Shown here: piece after piece, positions 8,873 through 18,147 of the stretch
Layout: each line of letters opens with the position of its first letter
How positions within the stretch are numbered: position 1 is the first letter of the stretch
The notes under the pieces: generated by a model
What the model was told of the DNA's origin: nothing
The model's database searches: none
What the model saw: only the letters and a program-made list of their open reading frames with translations
Made by a program: the position numbers and the translations under genes
NCBI GenBank assembly: GCA_047621325.1
Contig: JBLHLT010000016.1
Location: 25,837 to 89,836 of the forward strand
Reading direction: 5' to 3'
DNA: 64,000 nt
Source: Bermanella sp047621325
Lineage (GTDB): Bacteria > Pseudomonadota > Gammaproteobacteria > Pseudomonadales > Oceanobacteraceae

Positions 8873-9477
8873 TAATTAAACTCCACAATCATGCTGTATG
8901 AATTTTCGTTGATTCGCTCTTCTGCTGTTTTACTTTCCTTATCAATCTTTGTTGTCCATTTAAGGTTAACCGTATATTGGACGCAATCAGGACGTTTTGT
9001 ATAGCTACTGGCACGGGGGCTCGTTTTTGTACATTCAGACGTTAGCATTGGGTTTACGATGAAATCTGAGGCACTATCGTAAACGGTAGGGTCTAAGCCG
9101 CAAGTTGCAATCCAATTATCAAAGGTGGCCATTTTATTAATGTTGGGTGTGTTTTCATCGACTTGGCAGTCAGCTGCAGGAACCTCTGCTCCATTTTCAT
9201 ATGTTTCTGCACATAGGTTGGCAGGCGGTGCAAGGCAATCAATGTTCTCTGGCAATAATTGGTAAAAACCACCACGAGCGCCTTCTGGATTGGCACGCAT
9301 GCGGCCTACATAATCTTGAACAATCCACATCGCTTGTGATAGTTGGGCGCTATCCTGGGTACCTTGAATGGCGCGTATCAACAGCATGCCCATACCTGAA
9401 ACACCAATGATTATAATGGTTACAGTGACCATCACTTCGACCATTGCAAAACCTGAGTGTTTTTTAATCATGGACAT
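8872..9477 (-). CDS. pilV: Type IV minor pilin PilV
   Basis: A 201-aa prepilin beginning MSMIKKHSG, cleaved before FAMVEVM (Glu5 retained). The family pattern TQDSAQLSQAMWIVQDYVGRM-like (about residues 36-55) is present, as are several Cys pairs in the C-terminal domain. It overlaps the upstream FimU-like gene by 10 nt; Met3 (9471) is a possible alternative start that would shorten the overlap to 4 nt. It has the GspI-like role in the pilus priming complex. Confidence 0.9.
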   Translation of the reverse strand: MSMIKKHSGFAMVEVMVTVTIIIIGVSGMGMLLIRAIQGTQDSAQLSQAMWIVQDYVGRMRANPEGARGGFYQLLPENIDCLAPPANLCAETYENGAEVPAADCQVDENTPNINKMATFDNWIATCGLDPTVYDSASDFIVNPMLTSECTKTSPRASSYTKRPDCVQYTVNLKWTTKIDKESKTAEERINENSYSMIVEFN

Positions 9478-9965
9478 GTTGTTTCATTCCTGCTTAAAAG
9501 ACCGGATAGCAGCACGCTATAAATGTATTTTTTCCCGCCTTCACAATTGGCTAGATGTATAGTGAAGTCTCCTACTAGTGAGGCTTGACCATCAGATCGA
9601 ATTTCAAATTTAGTATCGCCATCAAAAATATTACTAGAAAAATTAGGGTCGCCAGATAGTGAATCAAAAGTGCGGATGAGTTCTAAGTTCTCATTTAACT
9701 GATTAGGATTCGTTATAGCATCAATGCGCCAGCCTTTAGACCAGTCAGAGCTACCAGATAATGGGGATATTCGAACAGTTTGGCTTCGTTGGATCGCTTC
9801 TGTTCTTGCTAAGCGGATGGACCTTTCGAAAGTGGGACCAATTACTTGCAAATTTTTCCGGTCAATTAAGAACTTCATTGAGGGCATTGCCCAGCTTACA
9901 ATCGCAATAAATATTGCGGTTGCTACCATGAGTTCAATTAGGGTCATGCCGATTTGTTTTTTCAT
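9468..9965 (-). CDS. FimU/FimT-type minor pilin (GspH family)
   Basis: A 165-aa prepilin, MKKQIG cleaved before MTLIELM (Glu5 present, Met at +1, a tolerated variant). The GspH/FimT signature LARTEAIQRSQTVRISP follows the helix, and the C-terminus has two Cys (NCEGGKK and ETTCP) likely to form a disulfide. It is first in the tightly packed fimU-pilVWX-Y1-E run and most likely plays FimU's part, linking the tip complex to the major pilin. A separate paralogue lies 130 nt upstream. Confidence 0.85.
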   Translation of the reverse strand: MKKQIGMTLIELMVATAIFIAIVSWAMPSMKFLIDRKNLQVIGPTFERSIRLARTEAIQRSQTVRISPLSGSSDWSKGWRIDAITNPNQLNENLELIRTFDSLSGDPNFSSNIFDGDTKFEIRSDGQASLVGDFTIHLANCEGGKKYIYSVLLSGLLSRNETTCP

Positions 9966-10095
9966 AGAAGCATTAAAGCGTGATTAGATGAGAGACTCTA
10001 ATAAAAACGGACTAGCGGTATTTTTTCAAGGTTTAATGGTGAGTAAGGCCAGAATTTATGTAGGTTATGTCACAAAATGGCTTGTACATGTCAGC

Positions 10096-10638
10096 TTAAT
10101 CGCAACTAATGCTTTCAAAGTGATTATAAGGTGAGCCGTGCTTGTTGAGATATGGGGTGGTTCTTATACGCCCTTGAAAGCTAATAACAATGCTCTTGGC
10201 GATGTTATCTAGATTAGAAAACGGGCAATATAAAAAGGTACTTGCTGATGAGAAAGCATGGCCAAGCGGGTTGAAGCGAATATAGGTTTGTCTTGGCTTC
10301 GTTTTTAACCAATAACCATGACGGCTGTGTATATTAGTATTGAAATAAAGTTCTTCATTAGGATCAATACTGTTATTTAGGTTCTGGTCATTAAAGATAG
10401 TGATTTTTCCGTTCCAATTATTTGTGCAGTCTGTATTTTCCATTGGACAAACTGAGACATGAAGTATTTTACTCTGGGCAAGGCCCCTAGCATTGACTAA
10501 GGCTTTCCTGAGGGTGTGAAAAGAGGTGCTGCTCTCATGGCGCTCAATCATACCTTGCATCTTAGGCACGCCAAGGGCAAAAAATGAAACAAGAATAGCA
10601 ACTGATACAATTAACTCTATTAACGTAAATCCTCGCAC
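10096..10638 (-). CDS. Second FimT-type minor pilin (GspH family)
   Basis: A 180-aa prepilin with the shortest possible leader, MRG, before FTLIELI (Glu5). The GspH-like segment (LRKALVNARGLAQSKILHVSVCP) and a Cys-containing globular domain follow. Compared with its downstream neighbour it is divergent and separated by a 130-nt gap, so the pair corresponds to fimT and fimU of Pseudomonas in position; FimT-like proteins have been linked to DNA binding for transformation in some species, which is not shown here. GGAGG lies just upstream of the start. PilR ends 92 nt upstream. Confidence 0.82.
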   Translation of the reverse strand: MRGFTLIELIVSVAILVSFFALGVPKMQGMIERHESSTSFHTLRKALVNARGLAQSKILHVSVCPMENTDCTNNWNGKITIFNDQNLNNSIDPNEELYFNTNIHSRHGYWLKTKPRQTYIRFNPLGHAFSSASTFLYCPFSNLDNIAKSIVISFQGRIRTTPYLNKHGSPYNHFESISCD

Positions 10639-10729
10639 TGTATACCTCCGTGTATGCAGTTGTGCTGGATAATATCTGGTCTAGTTTAAAGGGCTTGGGA
10701 GAAATAACACTTAGAAAAAAGTATAAATT

Positions 10730-12070
10730 TCATTCAATATTTAGTTTTTTTAACCGATAGCGCATAGATCTAAAGCTCATGCCGAGTTGCTCGGCTGCTG
10801 CGGTTTTATTCCAGCGGCATTGCTCTAGTGTTTCTTTTAGTATTTGTCTTTCGATGCTTTCAAGGTATTCCTCTAGCGACTGGCCGGGTAGCAGGCCGTT
10901 CAATTGAGTGCTATTTCTTCCTGTGGACTGCTTTAAAGCAAGGTCGTTGGCGTTGAGGACGTAACCATCAACCAGCGTTATTGCTCGTTGTAAAATATTT
11001 TCAAGTTCACGAATATTGCCCGGAAAGTCATAGTGATTTAAAGCATCTATTGCGCTTTTATCCAATGATATAACCGGCATATCCAGCGAGGCGGTAAGAC
11101 GACGAATAATATGCTCGCTCAGTTTTGCTATATCTTCTTTTCGTTTTCTTAATGACGGCACCTGTAGATTGATGACATCAAGGCGGTAAAATAAGTCTTC
11201 TCTGAAGGATTGGTTGGCCACTTCGGCTTGCAAATCTTTGTGACTGGCAGAAAGAATGCGCACGTCGACTTTTTCTTCGGTTTCGCTGCCCACAGGGCGA
11301 ATGACGTTCTCTTGTATCGCGCGTAGTAACTTGACCTGCATTGACAGCGGAAGGTCGGCCACCTCATCTAAAAATAATGTGCCGCCATTAGCCGCTTGAA
11401 AGAACCCATCTTTATTTTGAGTGGCACCGGTGAATGCGCCTTTTCTATGGCCAAAAAACTCACTTTCCATTAACTCAGAGGGGATAGCGCCACAGTTAAC
11501 GGCTATGAATGCTTGATTTTGATTAACCCCTAATTGATGAATGGCGCGAGCCACTAATTCTTTGCCCGAACCGGATTCACCATGAATAAAAATAGGTGCT
11601 TGGCTGCGGGCCACTTTTCTTATTTGGTTTTTGAGTTGTTGCATTGCAGGAGACGTACCGATCATGTTGGGAATGTCGGTAATGTCTTCTTTGGTTGTCT
11701 TGGTATCACTTGATAATGACAGGGCTGCTTTGATTGTGGTTTTTAATTTCTCCAGCTCAACGGGTTTGGATAAAAAATCAAACGCACCTTGTTTCATCGC
11801 TTCAATCGCAATATCAACACTGCCATAAGCGGTTAGCATAATGACGGGCATCGTTTCATATAGCGTTTGAATATGGCTGACTAAATCGAGCCCTGAGCCA
11901 TCAGGTAAACGCATATCGGTTAGACAGAGATCAAATGTATTTTGGCTTAGTTGATGTTGTGCGTCGGCGATAGAGCAGGCCGTTACACTATGTAGCCCTA
12001 AGCGATCAATTGTCATGGACAATAGCTCTAAGATATCGGGTTCATCATCCACGATGAGAATGTGACTCAT
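10730..12070 (-). CDS. pilR: Sigma-54-dependent response regulator PilR
   Basis: A 446-aa NtrC-family activator. The receiver domain (1-115) has phospho-acceptor Asp52 in TDMRLPDG. The AAA+ domain has Walker A GESGSGKE (164-171) and the sigma-54 contact loop GAFTGA (211-216). A Fis-type helix-turn-helix at the C-terminus reads WNKTAAAEQLGMSFRSMRYR. Its ATG overlaps the pilS stop by 4 nt. PilR activates sigma-54 promoters such as that of the major pilin. I saw no convincing GG-N10-GC site in the two short gaps upstream of the pilin genes. Confidence 0.95.
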   Translation of the reverse strand: MSHILIVDDEPDILELLSMTIDRLGLHSVTACSIADAQHQLSQNTFDLCLTDMRLPDGSGLDLVSHIQTLYETMPVIMLTAYGSVDIAIEAMKQGAFDFLSKPVELEKLKTTIKAALSLSSDTKTTKEDITDIPNMIGTSPAMQQLKNQIRKVARSQAPIFIHGESGSGKELVARAIHQLGVNQNQAFIAVNCGAIPSELMESEFFGHRKGAFTGATQNKDGFFQAANGGTLFLDEVADLPLSMQVKLLRAIQENVIRPVGSETEEKVDVRILSASHKDLQAEVANQSFREDLFYRLDVINLQVPSLRKRKEDIAKLSEHIIRRLTASLDMPVISLDKSAIDALNHYDFPGNIRELENILQRAITLVDGYVLNANDLALKQSTGRNSTQLNGLLPGQSLEEYLESIERQILKETLEQCRWNKTAAAEQLGMSFRSMRYRLKKLNIE

Positions 12071-13617
12071 TGTGCGTCCTTATGTTTTTCAAAATCATGA
12101 GCGAATAAAATATCAAATAATGCGCCGTCTTTATGGGTCGAATCATATCGTATTTCGGCATGGTTCGCTTCACACAGCTCTTTGACAAGATATAAGCCTA
12201 AGCCTGTGCCATCTGCGGATGTAGTGTGAAATGGTTCGTATAGAAACTCGATGACCCCGTCACTTAATCCCGGCCCCGAATCTTTAAAGCGTAAACAAGG
12301 GCGGTTATCAATGCGCAGCAAAATAATACTGACACCTGAAATAGAATTAGCGCCAGCATAACGTACTGAGTTTTGTACTAAATTTAATAAAATTTGATGC
12401 AATTGCGAAGGGTCAAATCTGATATCAAGGGTTTCACCTTGAACATAAATGGCACAGTTAAATTGCTCGCTCAGTTCTTGAGTGACTTCACTTAGCCATT
12501 GATTCAGTTGCAACCATTGTAGTTCAGAAGGTTTACGTTTGCTGATTTGCATTACGTTATTAATGATTGAATCCATTCTTTGGCAGTGATTGAAAATAAT
12601 GTCACATAAACGTTTATCTTGAGCGGGCAGTGTGTGATTTTCAGCTAATAATTGCGATGCATGGCTAATGGCATTTAATGGGTTGCGTATCTCATGGGCA
12701 ATGCTGGCGGCCATTCTGGCTAAAGAATTCAGTTTAAATTGATGAGCCTTGCGTATGACGGTTTCCTTGTTTTCCATAAAAATAAGTGTGCTGGTGTCGT
12801 CAATACTGGCAAAGTAGATGAATACAGGACTGATGCTTTGGCCCAGTGCCACACTGACTTCATTTTCATTTTGTAAGTTATACTCTTGCCAATATTTAAA
12901 GCGTTCAAATAAGGGCTCAGGAATAAATTGATTGAGCTTGATATTCGGCATGCGCTCCTGAGCGGCACGATTGGCTCTAATAACATATCCGGCATTGTTA
13001 ATAACACACACGCCGGTATGCATTCGCTCAATAATTAAATCGTTTAATTTAGCTGAGCTATTGAGCTGGTCTCGGGTTTGTTTTGCTTGGACTTGTACTT
13101 CTTTTAAGTTTGAGCGCATAACTTGAGTAATAAATACTTCAATAAAAAATAAGATACAAATAAAACTGCCAGAGAGGACACGGTCGGTGACAATGCTTAA
13201 GGGGTGTAAGAAGCCTTGGGAAAGCACCATGATGGTCGCCATGGATGCTAATAAATAGCCATAACGTTTACTGACTAACAAGCTACCGATGCCTACATGA
13301 AATAACAGAATAATAGCTAAATCTTGTTGGTTGGGAGTGATGTGAATCATCAGCAGGCCCATGATTAAAATCTCAAGCATCTGATTAGCAAGAAATTGAT
13401 CTAGGCGAAAAATGTACTGACGCTTTGCGATGACAATATTGACTACCGCTAGCGCCATGTAGCCCCCCAGAATAACGGGTAGCATTCTTTCGGCGTCGGC
13501 TTGCCACCAGTGCAGTTTCTCTTCAAATAAATAAAAGCCGATAAATAATGAGGCAATCCCAAGAGTAAAATACCCATAAAAAGAGTAAATTGACGGTTGG
13601 CGGCGCGTTGAGTGCAT
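12067..13617 (-). CDS. pilS: Sensor histidine kinase PilS
   Basis: A 516-aa membrane kinase: about six N-terminal membrane segments, a PAS-like linker, an HisKA H-box ASIAHEIRNPLNA (His308) and an HATPase domain with DSGPGLSDG and GTGLGLYLV. PilS phosphorylates PilR and senses pilin in the membrane in Pseudomonas. I chose ATG 13617. The longer frame starts only with TTG at 13701 and would run into the divergent nadE gene. Coupled to pilR by an ATGA overlap. Confidence 0.93.
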   Translation of the reverse strand: MHSTRRQPSIYSFYGYFTLGIASLFIGFYLFEEKLHWWQADAERMLPVILGGYMALAVVNIVIAKRQYIFRLDQFLANQMLEILIMGLLMIHITPNQQDLAIILLFHVGIGSLLVSKRYGYLLASMATIMVLSQGFLHPLSIVTDRVLSGSFICILFFIEVFITQVMRSNLKEVQVQAKQTRDQLNSSAKLNDLIIERMHTGVCVINNAGYVIRANRAAQERMPNIKLNQFIPEPLFERFKYWQEYNLQNENEVSVALGQSISPVFIYFASIDDTSTLIFMENKETVIRKAHQFKLNSLARMAASIAHEIRNPLNAISHASQLLAENHTLPAQDKRLCDIIFNHCQRMDSIINNVMQISKRKPSELQWLQLNQWLSEVTQELSEQFNCAIYVQGETLDIRFDPSQLHQILLNLVQNSVRYAGANSISGVSIILLRIDNRPCLRFKDSGPGLSDGVIEFLYEPFHTTSADGTGLGLYLVKELCEANHAEIRYDSTHKDGALFDILFAHDFEKHKDAQ

Positions 13618-13686
13618 GGTTTTGATTGCCCAAAGTTTACAATTCTCGCAGAATACGGGGCTTTCGTGGTTGGAATCAAGGTAGTA

Positions 13687-15321
13687 ATGGTGTCCGAACA
13701 AGTATTAAAGGTATGTTTAGCGCAGATTAATCTGCTGGTGGGCGATATCGCGGGCAATGCTCAGCGTGTATTAGAGTGTTCAGAAAAGGCGGTATGCGAC
13801 GGAGCTGATGTCATTGTGTTCCCCGAATTGACGCTAACGGGTTACCCACCTGAAGATTTATTATTTCGTGCAAGTTTAGATACTCGAATCAATGACGCCC
13901 TTGAGCTGATTGAGCGTGCACGCTTGCCAATCTATATCGTATTAGGTTTCACCAAGCGCATTGATGGCCAGTTGTTCAACATGGCGGGCGTCTTTTTTGA
14001 AGGTGCTTGTCTGTATGAATACGCCAAGCAAAGCTTACCTAACTACCAGGTATTTGATGAAAAGCGCTATTTCACAGCAGGGCAAACCAGCTCGGTTATT
14101 GAAATCAAAGGCGTGCCGTGTGCCATTAGTATTTGTGAAGATATTTGGCAGGCAGAGGTGATGACCGCCGCAAAAGCCAATGGCGCGAAGTGCATGTTGA
14201 ATTTAAATGCCTCGCCTTTCCATATTGAAAAATCCCAGCACCGCAAAGATTTACTAAGACAGCGTGCCTTGCAAGGCGACATGCCGATTGTTTACGTCAA
14301 CCTTGTGGGCGGTCAAGATGAGTTGGTTTTTGATGGCGGCTCCTTGGTGGTCGATGCTCAGGGTGATTTGTGTGCGAGCAGTGTGCATTATCAAGAAACG
14401 CTCGACATGGTGACACTGAGTTTTAGTCAGGGCGTATGCTCAAAGATTGAAGGCACGGTCGCGGCACCTGAAGAAAAATTGGCAAACATCTATGATGCCT
14501 TAGTGTTGGGTGTACGAGATTATGTTAATAAAAATGGTTTTAAGGGTGTATTGCTCGGCTTGTCTGGCGGGATTGATTCTGGTTTAACACTTGCCATTGC
14601 GGTGGATGCATTAGGTAAAGAGCGGGTTGAAGCGGTCATGATGCCGTTTAAATACACGTCTCAAATGAGCCTGCATGATGCTGAAGACCAAGCTAATCGA
14701 CTAGGTGTGCAATACAAAGTGCTGCCCATTGAGCCGATGTATAACAGCTTTATGGAAACACTTTCGGATGAGTTTGCGGGGACCAAAGTGGATACCACAG
14801 AAGAAAACCTGCAAAGCCGTTGCCGTGGTGTGATGTTAATGGCCATGAGTAATAAAAAAGGTTACATGGTACTGACCACGGGTAACAAAAGTGAAATGGC
14901 AGTGGGTTATGCCACCTTGTACGGTGATATGGCGGGCGGCTTTGGCGTGTTAAAAGACGTGTACAAAACGCTGGTATTTGAACTGTCTAAATACCGTAAC
15001 ACGATAGAAGAAGTGATCCCGCCTCGCGTGATTTCTCGTCCGCCATCGGCTGAATTAGCACCCGATCAAGTGGATGAAGACTCCTTGCCACCGTATCCCG
15101 TGTTAGATGAAATATTACGCTTATACATCGAAGAAGACCAAAGTGCGGTGAGTATCACCGCAAAAGGCTTTAGCGAAGAAGATGTGCGCCGAGTATTGCG
15201 TTTAGTTGATGTGAATGAATACAAGCGTCGCCAAGCCCCAGTTGGTGTGCGCCTAACTCAGCGTGGCTTTGGCAGAGACCGTCGTTATCCTATTACCAAC
15301 GGTTGGAAGATTGGCCATTAG
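13687..15321 (+). CDS. nadE: Glutamine-dependent NAD+ synthetase
   Basis: A 544-aa, two-domain enzyme that makes NAD+ from deamido-NAD+, ATP and glutamine. The N-terminal nitrilase-like glutaminase has the triad Glu47 (FPELTLTGYPPED), Lys114 and Cys150 (ISICEDIW). The synthetase domain carries the PP-loop SGGIDSG (293-299). AAGGT at 13678-13682 sets the ATG 13687 start; the frame is open further upstream but would overlap pilS. It stands divergent to pilS, an insertion relative to the Pseudomonas bamD-pilS order, and ends at a strong bidirectional terminator. Confidence 0.95.
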   Translation: MVSEQVLKVCLAQINLLVGDIAGNAQRVLECSEKAVCDGADVIVFPELTLTGYPPEDLLFRASLDTRINDALELIERARLPIYIVLGFTKRIDGQLFNMAGVFFEGACLYEYAKQSLPNYQVFDEKRYFTAGQTSSVIEIKGVPCAISICEDIWQAEVMTAAKANGAKCMLNLNASPFHIEKSQHRKDLLRQRALQGDMPIVYVNLVGGQDELVFDGGSLVVDAQGDLCASSVHYQETLDMVTLSFSQGVCSKIEGTVAAPEEKLANIYDALVLGVRDYVNKNGFKGVLLGLSGGIDSGLTLAIAVDALGKERVEAVMMPFKYTSQMSLHDAEDQANRLGVQYKVLPIEPMYNSFMETLSDEFAGTKVDTTEENLQSRCRGVMLMAMSNKKGYMVLTTGNKSEMAVGYATLYGDMAGGFGVLKDVYKTLVFELSKYRNTIEEVIPPRVISRPPSAELAPDQVDEDSLPPYPVLDEILRLYIEEDQSAVSITAKGFSEEDVRRVLRLVDVNEYKRRQAPVGVRLTQRGFGRDRRYPITNGWKIGH

Positions 15322-15346
15322 TTATATTTGGGGTTGAGCAGACATA

Positions 15347-15378
15347 AAAAAACCGGCACTTACATTAGCCGGTTTTTT
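15347..15378. terminator. Bidirectional terminator between nadE and bamD
   Basis: An 11-bp stem (15347-15357 with 15368-15378) has an A6 tract on one arm and a T6 tract on the other around a GC core CCGGC/GCCGG. It fits both convergent genes. Confidence 0.93.
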
Positions 15379-15406
15379 ATTTAGAGCCTAAAGAACTAAA
15401 AGGGAG

Positions 15407-16228
15407 CTAATCAATTAAGCCCAAGGTGATGACGTTCCAAATACTCTTGCGATCTTTCTGCGCCCAACCGCTGTGGATAAACTTACCTTTTTTCAGCTGA
15501 GCATGCTTAGGGAAGTTGGCTTTTAGCACAACTAAGCTTTTGTTCGCTAAGTCTTGCTGGCCTAATAACTCGTAAGCTTCAACCATGAGCGCTAAACCGT
15601 CAGCCACATGTTTGGTGCCTTGATAGTTTTCAACAATGTTGCGACCACGGTTAGCCGCGGCAAGATATGCGTGACGTTTTAAGTAGTAATGAGCCACATG
15701 CACTTCATGCAATGCTAAGCGGTCGCGCAGGTAAATCATGCGTTGGCGAGCATCGGGAGCGTATTGGCTATCTGGGAATTTACGGATCAGCTCGTTCAGC
15801 TCTTGGAATGAATCACGGGCGGGTTGAGGGTCACGTTGAGATTCATCATCAGCAAAGTAGCGTTCAACCAAGCTTAAACCGAGTTCATAGCTGCTAAGTG
15901 CCTTCAGGTAATAGGCATAGTCAACATTTTCGTGTTCAGGGTGTAGGCGAATAAAACGCTCAGCACTGGCGCGGGCGCCTTCTAATTCTTGGGCACTAAA
16001 CTGAGAATAAATCATTTCTAGTTGAGCTTGCTCGCTAAAATTACCAAACGGGTACTTGTTTTCGAGCTGTTGCAGGGTCTCGATGGCCAAAAAGTAGTTT
16101 TCATTATCGATGGCTTCTACGGCTTTTTCGTAGATTTCACGCTCGGTCATTTCGTCGCCGGGACGCTTACCGTCACTGGAGCAGGCCACTAAAATCAAAC
16201 TGGTTGCAAGGATCAAGAGAATTCGCAT
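15407..16228 (-). CDS. bamD: Outer-membrane assembly lipoprotein BamD (ComL)
   Basis: A 273-aa lipoprotein of the BAM complex that inserts beta-barrel proteins. Starting at ATG 16228 gives a type II signal peptide with lipobox LVAC (Cys16). The ORF is open further upstream (to 16294), but that part would sit before the signal peptide and is rejected. TPR repeats follow, starting EIYEKAVEAIDNENYFLAIE and a LENKYPFG segment typical of BamD. It is divergent to rluD, an arrangement shared with Pseudomonas. Confidence 0.93.
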   Translation of the reverse strand: MRILLILATSLILVACSSDGKRPGDEMTEREIYEKAVEAIDNENYFLAIETLQQLENKYPFGNFSEQAQLEMIYSQFSAQELEGARASAERFIRLHPEHENVDYAYYLKALSSYELGLSLVERYFADDESQRDPQPARDSFQELNELIRKFPDSQYAPDARQRMIYLRDRLALHEVHVAHYYLKRHAYLAAANRGRNIVENYQGTKHVADGLALMVEAYELLGQQDLANKSLVVLKANFPKHAQLKKGKFIHSGWAQKDRKSIWNVITLGLID

Positions 16229-16405
16229 AGGTCTATCTGATATAATCTTCAAAATATTTACTGTTATTGTTGTGTCAGCGCGCAATTTAACCATACGGGC
16301 GCGCTAATCACCAAGGTTACTTATGTGTCTTTTCGTCGTTTAGGGCAAGACACAGGCTTAACTAGGTGAGATTCACAATAGGTGCTTTAGTTCAAAGGTT
16401 TAACC

Positions 16406-17377
16406 ATGTCAGATCAGATTCAACATAGTATTAAAGTTCCAGACGAGCTGGGCAATAAGCGATTTGACCAAATCGCGGCTCAGCTTTTCCCCGATTATAG
16501 TCGTGCACGCTTAAAAACATGGATACTCGACGGAGATTTAACCGCCGATGGTGAAACGCGAAAGCCGAGAGATAAGCTAGTGGGCGGAGAGCTGCTAGTA
16601 ATAGAAGTTGTGATGCAAGCTGAGGGAGAGTGGTTACCAGAAGAAATTGATTTCCCTATCGTTTATGAAGATGAGCACATCATGGTAATCAATAAACCCA
16701 TGAATCTAGTGGTTCACCCCGCAGCGGGCAATTATTCAGGCACGCTATTAAATGGCTTACTGCATCACTGCCCTGAGTTGCGAAATATTCCGCGTGCAGG
16801 CATTGTGCATCGTTTAGATAAAGACACCACCGGTTTAATGGTCGTGGCTAAAACCCTACAGGCGCAGAATCACCTGGTTGAACAACTGCAAAGCCGTAAG
16901 ATGGGTCGTGAATATGAAGCGGTGTTACAAGGCACTGTAACAGGTGGCGGCACCGTAAAAGAGCCCATTGCGCGTCATATGAAAGACCGTACTAAAATGG
17001 CGGTGCATCCAACCGGTAAAGAAGCGATTACTCATTATCGAGTGTTGTCTCACTTCCCGACACATACTCATGTTCGCGTGAAGTTAGAAACGGGCCGTAC
17101 ACATCAAATTCGTGTACATATGGCGCATATCCAGCATCCATTGGTAGGTGATGCAACCTATGGCGGTCGTGTACGCTTACCAAAAGGGGTAAGTCATGAG
17201 TTACGTGAAGTGTTGCGCGATTTTCCTCGCCAAGCGTTGCACGCTAAAAAATTGGAACTGCATCATCCTGCCACTAATGAATTAATCAGCTGGGAAGTCG
17301 ACCTGCCAGAAGATTTTGAAGAGCTATTAGACGAGCTACGATACGACGCAGAGCAACAAGGCGCTGCGGATTTCTAA
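16406..17377 (+). CDS. rluD: 23S rRNA pseudouridine synthase RluD
   Basis: A 323-aa enzyme that isomerises uridines 1911/1915/1917 of helix 69 in 23S rRNA. An S4 RNA-binding domain (about 18-80, NKRFDQIAAQLFPDYSRARL) precedes the catalytic domain with HRLDKDTTG (135-143); the family's catalytic Asp is Asp140 here. LETGRTHQIRVH closes the active site. Its TAA overlaps the pgeF ATG (TAATG), so the two are translationally coupled. Divergent from bamD with a 177-nt gap. Confidence 0.95.
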   Translation: MSDQIQHSIKVPDELGNKRFDQIAAQLFPDYSRARLKTWILDGDLTADGETRKPRDKLVGGELLVIEVVMQAEGEWLPEEIDFPIVYEDEHIMVINKPMNLVVHPAAGNYSGTLLNGLLHHCPELRNIPRAGIVHRLDKDTTGLMVVAKTLQAQNHLVEQLQSRKMGREYEAVLQGTVTGGGTVKEPIARHMKDRTKMAVHPTGKEAITHYRVLSHFPTHTHVRVKLETGRTHQIRVHMAHIQHPLVGDATYGGRVRLPKGVSHELREVLRDFPRQALHAKKLELHHPATNELISWEVDLPEDFEELLDELRYDAEQQGAADF

Positions 17378-18114
17378 TGAGAGAATCCCTTAGTTTCATT
17401 ACGCCAAGTTGGCCTGTTCCTGAAAACGTGAAATGCCTGAGCACAACACGAATGGATGGGGTGAGTATAGCGCCATACAGCTCATTGAATTTGGGTGTGC
17501 ATGTGGGCGATGAGTTGGGCGACGTAAGGCAAAACCGTGCTCTGCTGCGTGAATATTTACCAGCAGAACCGCTTTGGCTTAATCAGGTGCACGGCACAGA
17601 CGTTGCGCAAGCGTTACGCTATCAAGGGGTGTGTGATGCCGATGCCAGTGTGGCTAACGGTATTCATCAGGTTTGTACCGTTATGACAGCAGATTGTTTA
17701 CCTGTGTTATTTTGTGATACTAGCGGTACCCAAGTTGCGGCAGCCCATGCAGGCTGGCGTGGTTTATTAGATGGCGTGTTAGAAAACACGGTATCTAAAT
17801 TTGAGCAGCCGAATCAAGTACTGGCTTGGTTGGGTCCGGCTATTGGTCCTAATGCGTTTGAAGTTGGGCAGGAAGTAAAAGACAGTTTTAGCCTAAAAGC
17901 CCCTGCTGCTGAGCGCTGCTTTAAACCGTCTCAAGAGACGGGTAAGTGGCTGGCGGATTTATATTCGTTGGCTAAATTACGTTTAAATGCGGTGGGTGTC
18001 ACGCAAGTGTTTGGTGGCGAACATTGCACTTATAGTGATGAAGCACGTTTCTTTAGCTATCGACGTGACGGTGTGACGGGGCGCATGGCCAGTTGTATTT
18101 GGCTGACAGATTAG
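17377..18114 (+). CDS. pgeF: Peptidoglycan editing factor PgeF (YfiH, laccase-domain)
   Basis: A 245-aa DUF152 protein with the zinc/copper-site pattern LNQVHGTDV, MTADCLPVLFCD and AAHAGWRG. In E. coli this protein prevents misincorporation of serine for alanine in peptidoglycan; related proteins act on purine nucleosides. Length is normal. Overlaps rluD by one base, an arrangement conserved with Pseudomonas (rluD-pgeF). No clpB follows, unlike Pseudomonas. Confidence 0.92.
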   Translation: MRESLSFITPSWPVPENVKCLSTTRMDGVSIAPYSSLNLGVHVGDELGDVRQNRALLREYLPAEPLWLNQVHGTDVAQALRYQGVCDADASVANGIHQVCTVMTADCLPVLFCDTSGTQVAAAHAGWRGLLDGVLENTVSKFEQPNQVLAWLGPAIGPNAFEVGQEVKDSFSLKAPAAERCFKPSQETGKWLADLYSLAKLRLNAVGVTQVFGGEHCTYSDEARFFSYRRDGVTGRMASCIWLTD

Positions 18115-18147
18115 TGTATCAGCCGAGTAGTCTTTAGATGTATTTGA

